Below, piece after piece: positions 32,275 through 43,333 of a stretch of 64,000 nucleotides of DNA (position 1 is the first letter of the stretch; every line of letters starts with the position of its first letter). Source of the stretch: Streptomyces sp. DT2A-34 (lineage in GTDB: Bacteria > Actinomycetota > Actinomycetes > Streptomycetales > Streptomycetaceae). The notes under the pieces were generated by a model. The model had not been told where the DNA came from, ran no database searches, and saw nothing but the letters and a program-made list of their open reading frames with translations. The stretch lies in assembly GCF_030499515.1 (NCBI RefSeq), contig NZ_JASTWJ010000001.1, positions 8,288,001 through 8,352,000 on the forward strand. The letters run 5' to 3'. The translations under genes were made by a program, and so were the position numbers.

Positions 32275-34620
32275 ATGAGCACGGAAGCGCGCCGCGCCCC
32301 CGTCCCCCCACGCCCCACGGTGCCCCCGCCGCCCGCCGCCCCGCCCCGTCCGACCACACCGCCGAGCCCCACGCGGCCATCGACGCCCGGCGACCCGCAG
32401 GGCGAGCAGCCGGTCCCGGGAGCGCAGGCCACACGGGCGACCGGCGAGGGGTCGCGAACGGAGGGATCGGTGCCTGGCGGTGTCGGCGGTGGGCCGGTCT
32501 CGGGGTCGGAAGGGCCGGTACGTGGCGAAGCCGCCGCGCCTCGGCGAGCCGACGGTGGCGCCGGATCCCCGGATCCGCGTGCCTGGGCCGGATCGCGGGG
32601 CTCGGACGGCTCAGGTGCCGTGCCGTCTCCTCGGAGCAGTGGCGTAGGCGCCCGGTCGGTGGCCGGGGACGGCTCCGGCGTCCCTTCGTCGTCCCCGCGC
32701 GGCGACCGGACCGACCCGACCGCCCCCACGTCCCCGCCCCCGCCCCGCGCCTCGGCGCGCTTCCCGGACGCGCCGCCGACGGCGGGGCGTGCCGACGCCG
32801 GTGAAGGGCGTCGGGACAGTGGCGGATCGTTGCGCCACGAGGGCGCCGGACAGGCCACGCCCGATGCCGCACCGCCCCGCCCGGCCGACCGTCCCTCGAC
32901 GCCACGCCGTACGGGCGCCCCCGCCGAGACCGCCGCGGAAACCACCTTCCGCCTCCGTCCGATCCCCGCGGAGCCGTCCCCCGAGGCCGACAACCGCCCG
33001 TCCCCCGCACGTCCCCAACCTGGCCCCAGGCCCACGCAGGGCTCCGCCGGGGTGCCGCCGAAGCCGGGCGCCGGCTCCGCGCAGGGTCCTGCCGGTGGGT
33101 CTTCCCGGCCGGGCGCCATGCCCGCGCATGGTTCTGCCGGCGTGTCTCCCCGGCCGGGCTCCGCGCCCGCGCAGGGCTCCGTGGGGGTGCCGCCGAAGCC
33201 GGGCGTCGGTCCCGGGCATGGTCCTGCCGGTGGTTCTTCCCGGCCGGGCGCCATGCCCGCGCATGGTTCTGCCGGTGGGTCTCCCCGGCCGGGCTCCGCG
33301 CCCGCGCAGGGCTCCGTGGGGGTGCCGCCGAAGCCGGGCGTCGGTCCCGGGCAGGGTCCTGCCGGTGGTTCTTCCCGGCCGGGCGCCATGCCCGCGCATG
33401 GTTCTGCCGGTGGGTCTCCCCGGCCGGGCTCCGCGCCCGCGCAGGGCTCCGTGGGGGTGCCGCCGAAGCCGGGCGCCGGCTCCGGGCAGGGTCCTGCCGG
33501 TGGGTCTTCCCGGCCGGGCTCCGCGCCCGCGCAGGGCTCCGTCGGCATGCCGACGGAGCCGGCCGTCCGCCCCGGCTCCGCACCCGGCCAGTCCGCTCGC
33601 CCCGCTGCCTCCGTCCCCCTGCCTCCCCTGCGTCCCACACCGGAGCCCCCGGCCGGAGACGGGTCGGCGGGCCGGGGATACGCGGCCTCGACCTCCGCCG
33701 GGCCCACCTACGCCGGGCAGCCCCCCTTCTCCCCGGACCCGTCCCTCTCCTGGAGCGCCGGCGCCCCCATGGCGCCGGGCGGCGCACTGGGCGCCCAGCG
33801 TCCGGTCGTGTCGTTCGGGGAGCCCGAGGGGTACGACGCGCAGGCGCGACCACGGCCCCTGGGCATGCGGATCCGGCCACGGGTCGCCGGGGCGGCCGCC
33901 TGTGTCGTACTCGGACTAGGGCTCATCGGCGGGGCCCTGACCGGGAGTTGGCTGATCGGCGACTCGGGCGAGGCCGGCGCTCAGGACACCTTCGCCGCGG
34001 CCGGGAGCCTGTGGCACAGCGTCCCGGTCGACAAGCTGTTCCCGCCCACGGTCATCGGGCAGGGCGCCGGACCCGGCGGCGCCGACCGGACCTGGACGCG
34101 GGTCGCCGTCGCGCCGGACACCGGCTGTGCGAACGCCTTCGACCCGCTGCTGCGCAAGGCCCTCGCCCCCGCCGGCTGCCAGCGCCTCCTGCGCGCCACC
34201 TACATCGACGCCACCCAGAGCTACGTCACCACCGTCGGCCTGCTCTTCACCAAGGCCGACGCCGCTGCCATGCGCGCGCTCGACACCCAGTTCGCCAAAG
34301 AGGGCCTCGACCGCCGCAGCGACCTCATGCCCCGCCCCTACGCCGCCAAGGGCACCCTGGCCGCCGGATTCGGCGACGAACAACGCGCTTCCTGGACCGT
34401 CTCCGTCCTCACCGACGCCCCGGTCGTCGTCTACGCCGTCTCCGGCTGGGCCGACGACCGCACGGTCGACGAGCCCGCGCCCGCCGAGGAGGCCATGCAG
34501 TCCGGCGCCACCACGGACGTCGCCCAGGCCGGCCTCGGCCACGAGGCGCAGGGCCTGGCCGACCGCGTCGAACGCGCCCTGCGCAAAAACGTCAGCCCGT
34601 CCACGGAGCAGTCGTCATGA
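32275..34620 (+). CDS. Proline/glycine-rich repeat protein with one membrane anchor, partner of mycosin
   Basis: 781 residues from ATG 32275 (GGGGGG upstream); the frame is open further 5'. Residues 1-530 are low-complexity Pro/Gly/Ala/Ser sequence, including tandem 15-residue units (PGSAPAQGSVGVPPK, PGVGPGHGPAGGSSR, PGAMPAHGSAGGSPR). A membrane helix follows (AAACVVLGLGLIGGALTGSWLIG, about residue 545), then an extracytoplasmic domain of about 210 residues with two cysteines (DTGCANAFDPLL, LAPAGCQRLL). The stop overlaps the mycosin-like protease start by 4 bp, so the two are made together. No secretion-system ATPase is nearby. I recognise no family for the outer domain. The repeat region may span the cell wall or bind a partner. 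Confidence 0.75.
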   Translation: MSTEARRAPVPPRPTVPPPPAAPPRPTTPPSPTRPSTPGDPQGEQPVPGAQATRATGEGSRTEGSVPGGVGGGPVSGSEGPVRGEAAAPRRADGGAGSPDPRAWAGSRGSDGSGAVPSPRSSGVGARSVAGDGSGVPSSSPRGDRTDPTAPTSPPPPRASARFPDAPPTAGRADAGEGRRDSGGSLRHEGAGQATPDAAPPRPADRPSTPRRTGAPAETAAETTFRLRPIPAEPSPEADNRPSPARPQPGPRPTQGSAGVPPKPGAGSAQGPAGGSSRPGAMPAHGSAGVSPRPGSAPAQGSVGVPPKPGVGPGHGPAGGSSRPGAMPAHGSAGGSPRPGSAPAQGSVGVPPKPGVGPGQGPAGGSSRPGAMPAHGSAGGSPRPGSAPAQGSVGVPPKPGAGSGQGPAGGSSRPGSAPAQGSVGMPTEPAVRPGSAPGQSARPAASVPLPPLRPTPEPPAGDGSAGRGYAASTSAGPTYAGQPPFSPDPSLSWSAGAPMAPGGALGAQRPVVSFGEPEGYDAQARPRPLGMRIRPRVAGAAACVVLGLGLIGGALTGSWLIGDSGEAGAQDTFAAAGSLWHSVPVDKLFPPTVIGQGAGPGGADRTWTRVAVAPDTGCANAFDPLLRKALAPAGCQRLLRATYIDATQSYVTTVGLLFTKADAAAMRALDTQFAKEGLDRRSDLMPRPYAAKGTLAAGFGDEQRASWTVSVLTDAPVVVYAVSGWADDRTVDEPAPAEEAMQSGATTDVAQAGLGHEAQGLADRVERALRKNVSPSTEQSS
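33022..33561 (+). repeat. Coding tandem repeat, 45-bp units in 135-bp higher-order repeats
   Basis: The codons for VPPKP recur at 33052, 33187, 33322 and 33457, exactly 135 bp apart. The next equivalent is 90 bp further, so one 45-bp unit is missing at the end. Copies differ by few bases, which points to recent expansion. Confidence 0.9.
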
Positions 34621-35852
34621 ACACCGGCCCGAACAGCGCGGCGCCCCCCGCGGTGAGCCCCGCCGCGACCAGTGCCGTGAAGACCGCCCTGACCCGGCGT
34701 ACCGGCCCCCTCGCCGTCCTGCTCGGCGCCTGTCTCGCCCTCCTGCCCCCCACCGCCGCGCACGCCGACTCCATACGGGCCCGGCAGTGGGCCCTGGACG
34801 CCATGCACACCGAGGAGGCCTGGCAGACCACCAAGGGCAAGGGCGTCACCGTCGCCGTCCTCGACACCGGCGTCGAGGCCGACCACCCCGACCTGTCGGG
34901 CAACGTCCTCGACGGCAAGGACATGGTCGGCTTCGGCGCCGAGCGCGGCGACCGCGCCTGGGCCCGGCACGGCACCGCGATGGCCGGCATCATCGCCGGC
35001 CACGGACACGGCGCCGGAGGCGGCGACGGCGTCATGGGCATCGCCCCCGAGGCCAAGATCCTCCCCGTCCGCGTCATCCTCGAGGACGGCGACCCCGCCC
35101 GCGCCAAGGCCCGCAGCACCCGCGGCAACGCCCTCGCCGACGGCATCCGCTGGGCCGCCGACCACGGCGCCGACGTCATCAACCTCTCCCTCGGCGACGA
35201 CTCCAAGTCCGCCCACCCCGAGGCCGGCGAGGACGAGGCCGTCCAGTACGCCCTGAAGAAGGGCGCCGTCGTCGTCGCCTCGGCCGGCAACGGCGGCGAG
35301 AAGGGCGACCACATCTCCTACCCGGCCGCCTACCCGGGCGTCATCGCCGCGGCCGCCGTCGACCGCTACGGCACCCGCGCCTCGTTCTCCACCCGCCGCT
35401 GGTACGCCACGGTCAGCGCCCCCGGCGTCGACGTGATCATCGCCGACCCCGACCACAAGTACTACGAGGGCTGGGGCACCAGCGCCGCGGCCGCCTTCGT
35501 CTCCGGAGCGGTGGCCCTGGTGAAGGCCGCCCACCCCGGGCTCACCCCGGCCCAGATCAAGAAGCTCCTGGAGGACACGGCCCGCAACGCCCCCGACGAC
35601 GGCCGCGACGACTCCCGCGGCTACGGCTTCATCGACCCGGCGGCCGCCATCAAGAAGGCCTCCCGCATCAAGCCGGAGCGCCTGACGGCCGTGGCGTACG
35701 GCGAGGAGTACTTCGGCTCGGGCCCCGACGCCGCCAAGTCGGAGGACGAGGCGACGACTTGGACCGCCTGGCTCGCGGGCGGCGCCGGCGGTGTCCTGCT
35801 GGTCTCGGCGGTCGCACTGTGGCGCGGCCGCCGCGCACGCCACGACTTCTAG
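34617..35852 (+). CDS. Mycosin-like S8 subtilase, membrane-anchored
   Basis: 411 residues. Signal peptide: TGPLAVLLGACLALLPPTAAHADS. Catalytic triad: aspartate in VLDTGVEADHPDL (residue 83), histidine in RHGTAMAGIIAG (residue 118), serine in GTSAAAAFVSG (residue 289). A C-terminal membrane helix (WLAGGAGGVLLVSAVALWRGRRARH) anchors it, as in type VII secretion-associated mycosins. No EccC, EccD or WXG100 gene is present in this window, so it may act outside a type VII system. It is translationally coupled to the repeat protein, a likely substrate or partner. Confidence 0.88.
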   Translation: MNTGPNSAAPPAVSPAATSAVKTALTRRTGPLAVLLGACLALLPPTAAHADSIRARQWALDAMHTEEAWQTTKGKGVTVAVLDTGVEADHPDLSGNVLDGKDMVGFGAERGDRAWARHGTAMAGIIAGHGHGAGGGDGVMGIAPEAKILPVRVILEDGDPARAKARSTRGNALADGIRWAADHGADVINLSLGDDSKSAHPEAGEDEAVQYALKKGAVVVASAGNGGEKGDHISYPAAYPGVIAAAAVDRYGTRASFSTRRWYATVSAPGVDVIIADPDHKYYEGWGTSAAAAFVSGAVALVKAAHPGLTPAQIKKLLEDTARNAPDDGRDDSRGYGFIDPAAAIKKASRIKPERLTAVAYGEEYFGSGPDAAKSEDEATTWTAWLAGGAGGVLLVSAVALWRGRRARHDF

Positions 35853-35863
35853 CGGCCGGGCCG

Positions 35864-36844
35864 CTACGAGGCGGACGCGGACGTTGCCGTAGCCGGGGAA
35901 GCGGACGAGGTCTCGCCGGCGAACACCGACACCGCCGCCTCAGCCGCCGCCTCGACCAGCGAAACCCCCTTCCCCTTCGTCGAGTTGCCGTCGGAGAGCA
36001 CGGCCACCAGACAGTCGTGGCCGTCCACTGTCACCCGCCCGATGCTGTTGATGTCCCACAGCCCGGTGGCGGTGCGCGGCAGCCAGCCGTTCTTCAACGC
36101 CCAAGCCGAGCCGTCGGCCGCGGCCGACACCCCCCACCGCTGGTCGACCGCTATCTGGCCCATCAACTCCCGCAGATACGCCCGCGACCGCGCACTCAGC
36201 TCCGACTCCTCCCCGAACACCTGCCGCAGGAGCGTGAGTTGATCGGCCGCGGTGGTCTGCGTCAGTCCCCAGTACATGCCGTCACCGCCCGCGGTGTCCG
36301 TGAGCCCGAGGCGCTCGTTCGCCGTATCGAGCCCCTCGGCCTTCCCGATCGCCCGCCACAGGGCCGACGCGGCGGTGTTGTCGCTGTTCTCGATCATGTT
36401 GACGGCGTACGACTTCTCCGTCGCGGTGAGCTCACGCCCCGCGTCCTGCGCCTGGAGCAGCAGCGCGGCCAGGATGTCGACCTTGACGATGCTCGCCGTG
36501 TCGAAGCCGCCGTCCCCGTACGTGGCGCTCGCACCGGACTCCAGGTCCAGCACCGCCACCGACACCTCGGCACCGTCCTCGACGGGCACCGACTCCATGG
36601 CCTCGGCCAGCAGCATGTCGTGATCCACCGTCGGCTGTGCCACGGGTTCCACAGAAGCCTCCCCGCCCGCCCGGGCCGATACCGACGCCGACGGCGCCAC
36701 CGCCGACGATACGGCGCCCCCGCCCGAGTGCGCCTGAGTCTGCATGTACACCGTTCCCGCGGCCGCACCGCCGACGATGACGACGAGGGCGAGCGCGGTG
36801 TACGGCAGGGGCCGGCGATGTCGGCGGACTCTGGAAGACTCCAT
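35864..36844 (-). CDS. Beta-lactamase-fold serine hydrolase, membrane-anchored
   Basis: 326 residues. An N-terminal membrane segment (YTALALVVIVGGAAAGTVYM) is followed by an Ala/Ser-rich linker and a class A beta-lactamase-like domain: SxxK in FDTASIVKVDILAALL, SDN in MIENSDNTAASALW, and at the KTG position LKNGWLPR. LppW-type proteins with this pattern often lack beta-lactamase activity and relate to cell-wall metabolism. Convergent with the mycosin gene (11 bp). Start ATG 36844. Confidence 0.82.
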   Translation of the reverse strand: MESSRVRRHRRPLPYTALALVVIVGGAAAGTVYMQTQAHSGGGAVSSAVAPSASVSARAGGEASVEPVAQPTVDHDMLLAEAMESVPVEDGAEVSVAVLDLESGASATYGDGGFDTASIVKVDILAALLLQAQDAGRELTATEKSYAVNMIENSDNTAASALWRAIGKAEGLDTANERLGLTDTAGGDGMYWGLTQTTAADQLTLLRQVFGEESELSARSRAYLRELMGQIAVDQRWGVSAAADGSAWALKNGWLPRTATGLWDINSIGRVTVDGHDCLVAVLSDGNSTKGKGVSLVEAAAEAAVSVFAGETSSASPATATSASAS

Positions 36845-36994
36845 GTCCGCGATCGTCGGGGCGGCGACTGTGCGGCCCGTTAGACGGACGTTAGATGTGT
36901 GTCAGGGAAATCTGAGATTCCGGTGAAAGGTGTCACAGCGGGGTTTCCGGGCCCGCACAAGCGCAGCAGCATCCCCCCGATAGGGTCGGTGACC

Positions 36995-37726
36995 GTGGCG
37001 AACAAGAACATTCCCGACTCCCTCTTCTCCGACGACGACGGCACCGCCGACCCCCGGTTGAGCGCGGCGCTCGCCGCCTGGGCCGAGGACCGCACCGCCG
37101 AGGGACCCGTGCTCGAGGCGCTCAAGGGCGCCCGGCTGCTCGTCCCCGTCGTGGCCGTGCTCGGCGAGGTCGAGGAGGACGAGAACGGCCTGCGCCACGA
37201 GAAGACCAGCGAGATGGCCGTACCGACCCTCAAGGCCGGCGCTCGCACCGCCCTGCCTGCCTTCACGTCCACCGACTCGCTCGCCCGCTGGGACCCGGCG
37301 GCCCGCCCCGTGGCCGTACCCCTGCACCAGGCCCTGCAGGCCGCGGCGCACGAGAAGGCGGACACGATCGTGCTGGACATGGCCGGCCCGGTGCCGTACG
37401 AGCTGACGGGGCGCGCCCTGCTCGCGCTCGCCGAGGGCCGTACGACGACCGACCCGCTCGCCGACCCGGCGGTCGTGGCGGCCGTACGCGCCGCCGTCGC
37501 CGCCGAGCCCTCGGTCCTGCGCGCCCACCTCGGGCCCGGTCAGGCCGACGGCACCCTCGCCCTCGTGCTGAACCCGGCCGCACCCCCGGCCCGGGCCGCC
37601 CGGGCGGTGGCGGAGCGCCTCGCCGCCGACGAAACACTGAGGGCCCGCCTGGTGCGCGGCCTCGACCTGGCACTGCTGCCGGCTGAGGCGACGCCACCGG
37701 GCGAGCCCCTGTACGTACGGGGATGA
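36995..37726 (+). CDS. SseB-family protein
   Basis: 243 residues from GTG 36995. SseB N-terminal-like domain: LEALKGARLLVPVVAVLGEVEEDENG, TSEMAVPTLKAGARTALPAFTSTDSLARWDPAARPVAVPLHQALQAAAHEKADTIVLDMAGPVPYELTGRAL. A C-terminal part of about 80 residues follows. The family is widespread in actinobacteria next to DUF1844 and infC; its cellular role is poorly known. Convergent with DUF1844 with 1 bp between stops. Confidence 0.85.
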   Translation: MANKNIPDSLFSDDDGTADPRLSAALAAWAEDRTAEGPVLEALKGARLLVPVVAVLGEVEEDENGLRHEKTSEMAVPTLKAGARTALPAFTSTDSLARWDPAARPVAVPLHQALQAAAHEKADTIVLDMAGPVPYELTGRALLALAEGRTTTDPLADPAVVAAVRAAVAAEPSVLRAHLGPGQADGTLALVLNPAAPPARAARAVAERLAADETLRARLVRGLDLALLPAEATPPGEPLYVRG

Positions 37727-37727
37727 G

Positions 37728-38093
37728 CTAGCCGTAGACCGGGCCGGTGTACTTCTCGCCCGGCCCCTGGCCCGGCTCGTCCGGGACGATCGACGCCTCG
37801 CGGAACGCCAGCTGGAGCGACTTCAGGCCGTCACGCAGCGGAGCCGCGTGGAAGGAGCTGATCTCGGTGGCGCTCGCGTCGAGCAGACCGGCGAGGGCGT
37901 GCACCAGCTTGCGGGCCTCGTCCAGGTCCTTGTGCTTCTCGCCCTCCTCGGTCAGGCCGAGCTTCACCGCGGCGGCGCTCATCAGGTTGACGGCGACCGT
38001 CACGATCACCTCGACGGCCGGGACCTCGGCGATGTCGCGGGTCATGTCGTCGAAGTCGGGAGCCTCGGAGGGCTCAGCAGGGGTGTCACTCAT
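37728..38093 (-). CDS. DUF1844 protein
   Basis: 121 residues. Typical DUF1844: VPAVEVIVTVAVNLMSAAAVKLGLTEEG, DLDEARKLVHALAGLLDASATEISSFHAAPLRDGLKSLQLAFREAS. ATG 38093 is preferred over GTG 38102. It is conserved beside infC in Streptomyces, divergent from it here. Function unknown. Confidence 0.88.
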   Translation of the reverse strand: MSDTPAEPSEAPDFDDMTRDIAEVPAVEVIVTVAVNLMSAAAVKLGLTEEGEKHKDLDEARKLVHALAGLLDASATEISSFHAAPLRDGLKSLQLAFREASIVPDEPGQGPGEKYTGPVYG

Positions 38094-38124
38094 GTCCCAC
38101 ACGATAGGCCCCGGTGTACGCGGA

Positions 38125-38154
38125 TTAGCACCACCCCCGGGTAGCTGCTAACCT
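38125..38154 (+). promoter_or_regulatory. Predicted promoter of the infC operon
   Basis: -35 TTAGCA (38125-38130), 18-bp spacer, -10 TAACCT (38149-38154). This gives a leader of about 290 nt before infC. Confidence 0.5.
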
Positions 38155-38337
38155 TGTGTAATGACCGGCTGGACAGCTACTGCCCAGCCCAACAAGTGGA
38201 GGCTCCGACTTCCCACCTGACCGTCCCCCGGGACGGCGGGTCACCCGGTCAGGCGGCCACCATCGTTCCGTACGGACGATGGAGTCGCCCGAATCGCGCC
38301 CCGCGATCATCGCGCGGTGCTCCGGTAGTGTTCTGGA

Positions 38338-38368
38338 GCCCCGCCTGTGATCGTCCGGGGCATTTTTT
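38338..38368 (+). terminator. Terminator-like attenuator in the infC leader
   Basis: Stem GCCCCG / CGGGGC with a 12-nt loop, followed by ATTTTTT. It lies 85 bp before the infC start and well inside the leader. Upstream the leader has CCATCGT / ACGATGG (38260-38282) and further dyads that could form alternative structures. The arrangement fits transcription attenuation of a ribosomal operon. Confidence 0.65.
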
Positions 38369-38452
38369 GTGCCTCGGCGCGGTTGGTCTTACGAAAGAAG
38401 ACATACGCGGCTGTCCGCCAGACCGCCGTGTGGTGCTAACCGAGGAGGATCC

Positions 38453-39127
38453 ATCAGCGCCGAGCCCCGCATCAACGACCGGATTCGCGTTCCCGAGGTG
38501 CGACTTGTCGGTCCCAGTGGCGAGCAGGTGGGCATCGTCCCCCTGGCCAAGGCACTGGAGCTTGCGCAGGAGTACGACCTGGACCTGGTCGAGGTCGCGG
38601 CGAACGCCCGTCCGCCCGTGTGCAAGCTCATGGACTACGGGAAGTTCAAGTACGAGTCGGCCATGAAGGCCCGTGAGGCGCGCAAGAACCAGGCGCACAC
38701 GGTCATCAAGGAGATGAAGCTCCGGCCGAAGATCGACCCGCACGACTATGACACCAAGAAGGGTCACGTCGTCCGGTTCCTCAAGCAGGGCGACAAGGTC
38801 AAGATCACGATCATGTTCCGTGGTCGCGAGCAGTCCCGGCCCGAGCTGGGCTACCGACTGCTGCAGCGTCTCGCGACGGACGTCGAGGACCTCGGGTTCG
38901 TAGAGTCGAACCCGAAGCAGGACGGCCGAAACATGATCATGGTTCTCGGTCCGCACAAGAAGAAGACCGAGGCGATGGCCGAGGCCCGCCAGGCGCAGGA
39001 AGCCCGCAAGGCCGATGCGAAGGCCAACCCCGGCAAGTCGCAGAACGCCGCGGAGTCCGAGGACGCCGTGGAGTCCGAGGACGTCGTGGAGACCGAGGCT
39101 TCTGCCGAGGCTTCCGCCGAGGCGTGA
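38453..39127 (+). CDS. infC: Translation initiation factor IF-3, apparent AUC start
   Basis: 224 residues, beginning [35 protein letters not shown] strong ribosome site GAGGAG lies 7 nt before ATC 38453, and no in-frame ATG, GTG or TTG occurs at a useful distance; the nearest upstream GTG (38369) would add an unrelated arginine-rich stretch and overlaps the attenuator. Rare starts (AUU, AUC) let IF-3 repress its own translation. Both IF-3 domains are present, with [11 protein letters not shown] and the C-terminal RNA-binding half ([19 protein letters not shown]). A 45-residue acidic Ala/Glu tail is typical of actinomycetes. IF-3 keeps 30S subunits free and proofreads initiation. Confidence 0.93.
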   Translation: MSAEPRINDRIRVPEVRLVGPSGEQVGIVPLAKALELAQEYDLDLVEVAANARPPVCKLMDYGKFKYESAMKAREARKNQAHTVIKEMKLRPKIDPHDYDTKKGHVVRFLKQGDKVKITIMFRGREQSRPELGYRLLQRLATDVEDLGFVESNPKQDGRNMIMVLGPHKKKTEAMAEARQAQEARKADAKANPGKSQNAAESEDAVESEDVVETEASAEASAEA

Positions 39128-39132
39128 TCCCG

Positions 39133-39212
39133 GGGGACGAAAGTCCCCAGGACGTAACCGATACAAGAGCGACGCTCCATAGTGCCCGGTTTCACGACCG
39201 GGCATCGGAGCG
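39133..39212 (+). promoter_or_regulatory. Paired hairpins between infC and rpmI
   Basis: Hairpin 1 is GGGGAC-GAAA-GTCCCC (39133-39148), a GNRA tetraloop. Hairpin 2 (39173-39212) has an outer stem CGCTCC/GGAGCG and an inner stem TGCCCGG/CCGGGCA. They sit just before the rpmI ribosome site and could be an L20-type translational operator. Confidence 0.5.
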
Positions 39213-39237
39213 CCATCTACGAGGAGAGAACGGCGCT

Positions 39238-39432
39238 ATGCCGAAGAACAAGTCGCACAGCGGTGCCAGCAAGCGCTTCAAGATCACCGGCTCCGGCAAG
39301 GTGCTCCGCGAGCGCGCCGGCAAGCGCCACCTGCTCGAGCACAAGTCGTCCCGCGTGACGCGTCGCCTGACCGGCAACGCCGAAATGGCCCCGGGCGACG
39401 CCGCGAAGATCAAGAAGCTTCTCGGCAAGTGA
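39238..39432 (+). CDS. rpmI: 50S ribosomal protein L35
   Basis: 64 residues, the normal length. [20 protein letters not shown] and [13 protein letters not shown] are diagnostic. The start is ATG 39238 with GAGGAGA upstream. Second gene of the IF-3 operon. The preceding hairpins may allow L20 to control its translation. Confidence 0.97.
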   Translation: MPKNKSHSGASKRFKITGSGKVLRERAGKRHLLEHKSSRVTRRLTGNAEMAPGDAAKIKKLLGK

Positions 39433-39543
39433 CGTCGGGCGCGGATCGAATCGCCTCGACCTTCGCGCCTGATCTCTGACCGGGACCCAATCGATACCGG
39501 GTCGTGTGAGTCCAACCACGGCCCCGCTACAAGGAGTTAACAA

Positions 39544-39927
39544 GTGGCACGCGTCAAGCGGGCAGTCAACGCCCACAAGAAGCGCCGGGCGATCCTCGAG
39601 CAGGCTTCCGGCTACCGCGGTCAGCGTTCGCGTCTGTACCGCAAGGCCAAGGAGCAGGTCACCCACTCGCTGGTCTACAACTACAACGACCGCAAGAAGC
39701 GCAAGGGTGACTTCCGCCAGCTGTGGATCCAGCGCATCAACGCCGCTGCCCGCGCCAACGGCATCACGTACAACCGCTTCATCCAGGGTCTGAAGGCCGC
39801 GAACATCGAGGTCGACCGCAAGATCCTGGCCGAGCTGGCCGTCAACGACGCCAACGCGTTCGCCGCACTCGTCGAGGTCGCCCAGAAGGCGCTGCCGAGC
39901 GACGTCAACGCGCCGAAGGCTGCGTGA
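39544..39927 (+). CDS. rplT: 50S ribosomal protein L20
   Basis: 127 residues from GTG 39544 (AAGGAG upstream). [38 protein letters not shown] and [24 protein letters not shown] are standard L20. It binds 23S rRNA early in 50S assembly and can repress its own operon in other bacteria. Last gene before a terminator. Confidence 0.97.
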   Translation: MARVKRAVNAHKKRRAILEQASGYRGQRSRLYRKAKEQVTHSLVYNYNDRKKRKGDFRQLWIQRINAAARANGITYNRFIQGLKAANIEVDRKILAELAVNDANAFAALVEVAQKALPSDVNAPKAA

Positions 39928-39958
39928 CCGCTGCGCTCGGCTTGACCGACGTGACTGA

Positions 39959-39989
39959 ACGGACCCGTGGGATCTACCTGCGGGTCCGT
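39959..39989 (+). terminator. Terminator of the infC-rpmI-rplT operon
   Basis: 9-bp perfect stem ACGGACCCG / CGGGTCCGT with a 13-nt loop and TGTGTT after it, 32 bp after rplT. Confidence 0.8.
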
Positions 39990-40024
39990 TGTGTTGGCGG
40001 AAAGATCCTTTGAAAGTGAGCCCC

Positions 40025-40873
40025 ATGCCTTCCGGCGCCCCCGAGCTGATCTCCCCCCGCTCTTCCCGCGTCTCCGCCGCCCGGCGGCTCGCCAAGCGGA
40101 ACTTCCGGGGCAAGGAGCGGCTGTTCCTGGCCGAGGGACCGCAGGCTGTACGGGAGGCGGCCGGGCACCAGGACACTCTGGTGGAGCTGTTCGCCACGCT
40201 CGACGCCGCCGAGCGGTACGCCGACATCATCGGCGAGGCCCGCGCCGCGGGCGCCCGAGTGCACCTGGCCGGAGAGCAGGTGATCGCCGACATCTCCACC
40301 ACCGTCACACCGCAGGGGCTCGTCGGTGTCTGCCGGTTCATCGACACCCCCTTCGAGGAGATCCTCGCCGCCCGGCCCAAGCTGGTCGCCGTACTCGCCC
40401 ATGTGCGGGACCCGGGGAACGCCGGCACCGTGCTGCGGTGCGCCGATGCCGCCGGGGCCGAGGCCGTCGTACTCACCGATGCCTCCGTCGATCTCTACAA
40501 CCCCAAGGCCGTACGCGCCTCCGTGGGGTCGCTGTTCCACCTCCCCGTCGCCGTCGGGGTGCCCGTGGAACGGGCCGTGGCCGGGCTCCAGGACGCCGGG
40601 GTACGGATTCTCGCCGCCGACGGGGCGGGGACGGACGACCTCGACGACGAGCTGGACAAGGGGAGCATGGGCGGGCCGACCGCCTGGGTGTTCGGCAACG
40701 AGGCCTGGGGGCTCCCGGAGGAGACCCGCGCGCTGGCCGACGCCGTCGTGCGCGTCCCGATCCACGGGAAGGCCGAGAGCCTGAACCTCGCCACCGCCGC
40801 CGCCGTATGTCTCTACGCGTCGGCCCGTGCACAGCGCGCCTCCGGAGGGTGCCGCACCGTCACCGAGAGCTAG
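40025..40873 (+). CDS. TrmH/SpoU-family RNA 2'-O-methyltransferase
   Basis: 282 residues from ATG 40025. N-terminal substrate-binding region (RRLAKRNFRGKERLFLAEGPQAVREA), then the SPOUT knot motifs: AHVRDPGNAGTVLRCADAAGAEAVVL, NPKAVRASVGSLFHLPV, TAWVFGNEAWGLPEE and ESLNLATAAAVCLY. It uses S-adenosylmethionine to methylate a ribose in rRNA or tRNA. Its place directly after rplT suggests rRNA. Target nucleotide unknown. Confidence 0.9.
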   Translation: MPSGAPELISPRSSRVSAARRLAKRNFRGKERLFLAEGPQAVREAAGHQDTLVELFATLDAAERYADIIGEARAAGARVHLAGEQVIADISTTVTPQGLVGVCRFIDTPFEEILAARPKLVAVLAHVRDPGNAGTVLRCADAAGAEAVVLTDASVDLYNPKAVRASVGSLFHLPVAVGVPVERAVAGLQDAGVRILAADGAGTDDLDDELDKGSMGGPTAWVFGNEAWGLPEETRALADAVVRVPIHGKAESLNLATAAAVCLYASARAQRASGGCRTVTES

Positions 40874-40925
40874 TAGGGTGACCAGCTCGGGGCCCCAAAG
40901 CCGTCGTGAGAGGTGGGGTACGGGG

Positions 40926-43332
<2,407 letters not shown>

Positions 43333-43333
<1 letters not shown>

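Noticed and set aside
33022..33561. CRISPR-like regular spacing
   Set aside because: Units are contiguous coding repeats without unique spacers and stay in frame.
32022..33880. Two long minus-strand frames (561 and 595 codons) across the repeat gene
   Set aside because: The 45-bp repeat is open in several frames; no start context, and the plus-strand gene has a membrane helix and coupling to mycosin.
38369..38452. infC start at GTG 38369
   Set aside because: Overlaps the terminator-like hairpin tail and adds 28 residues not found in IF-3.
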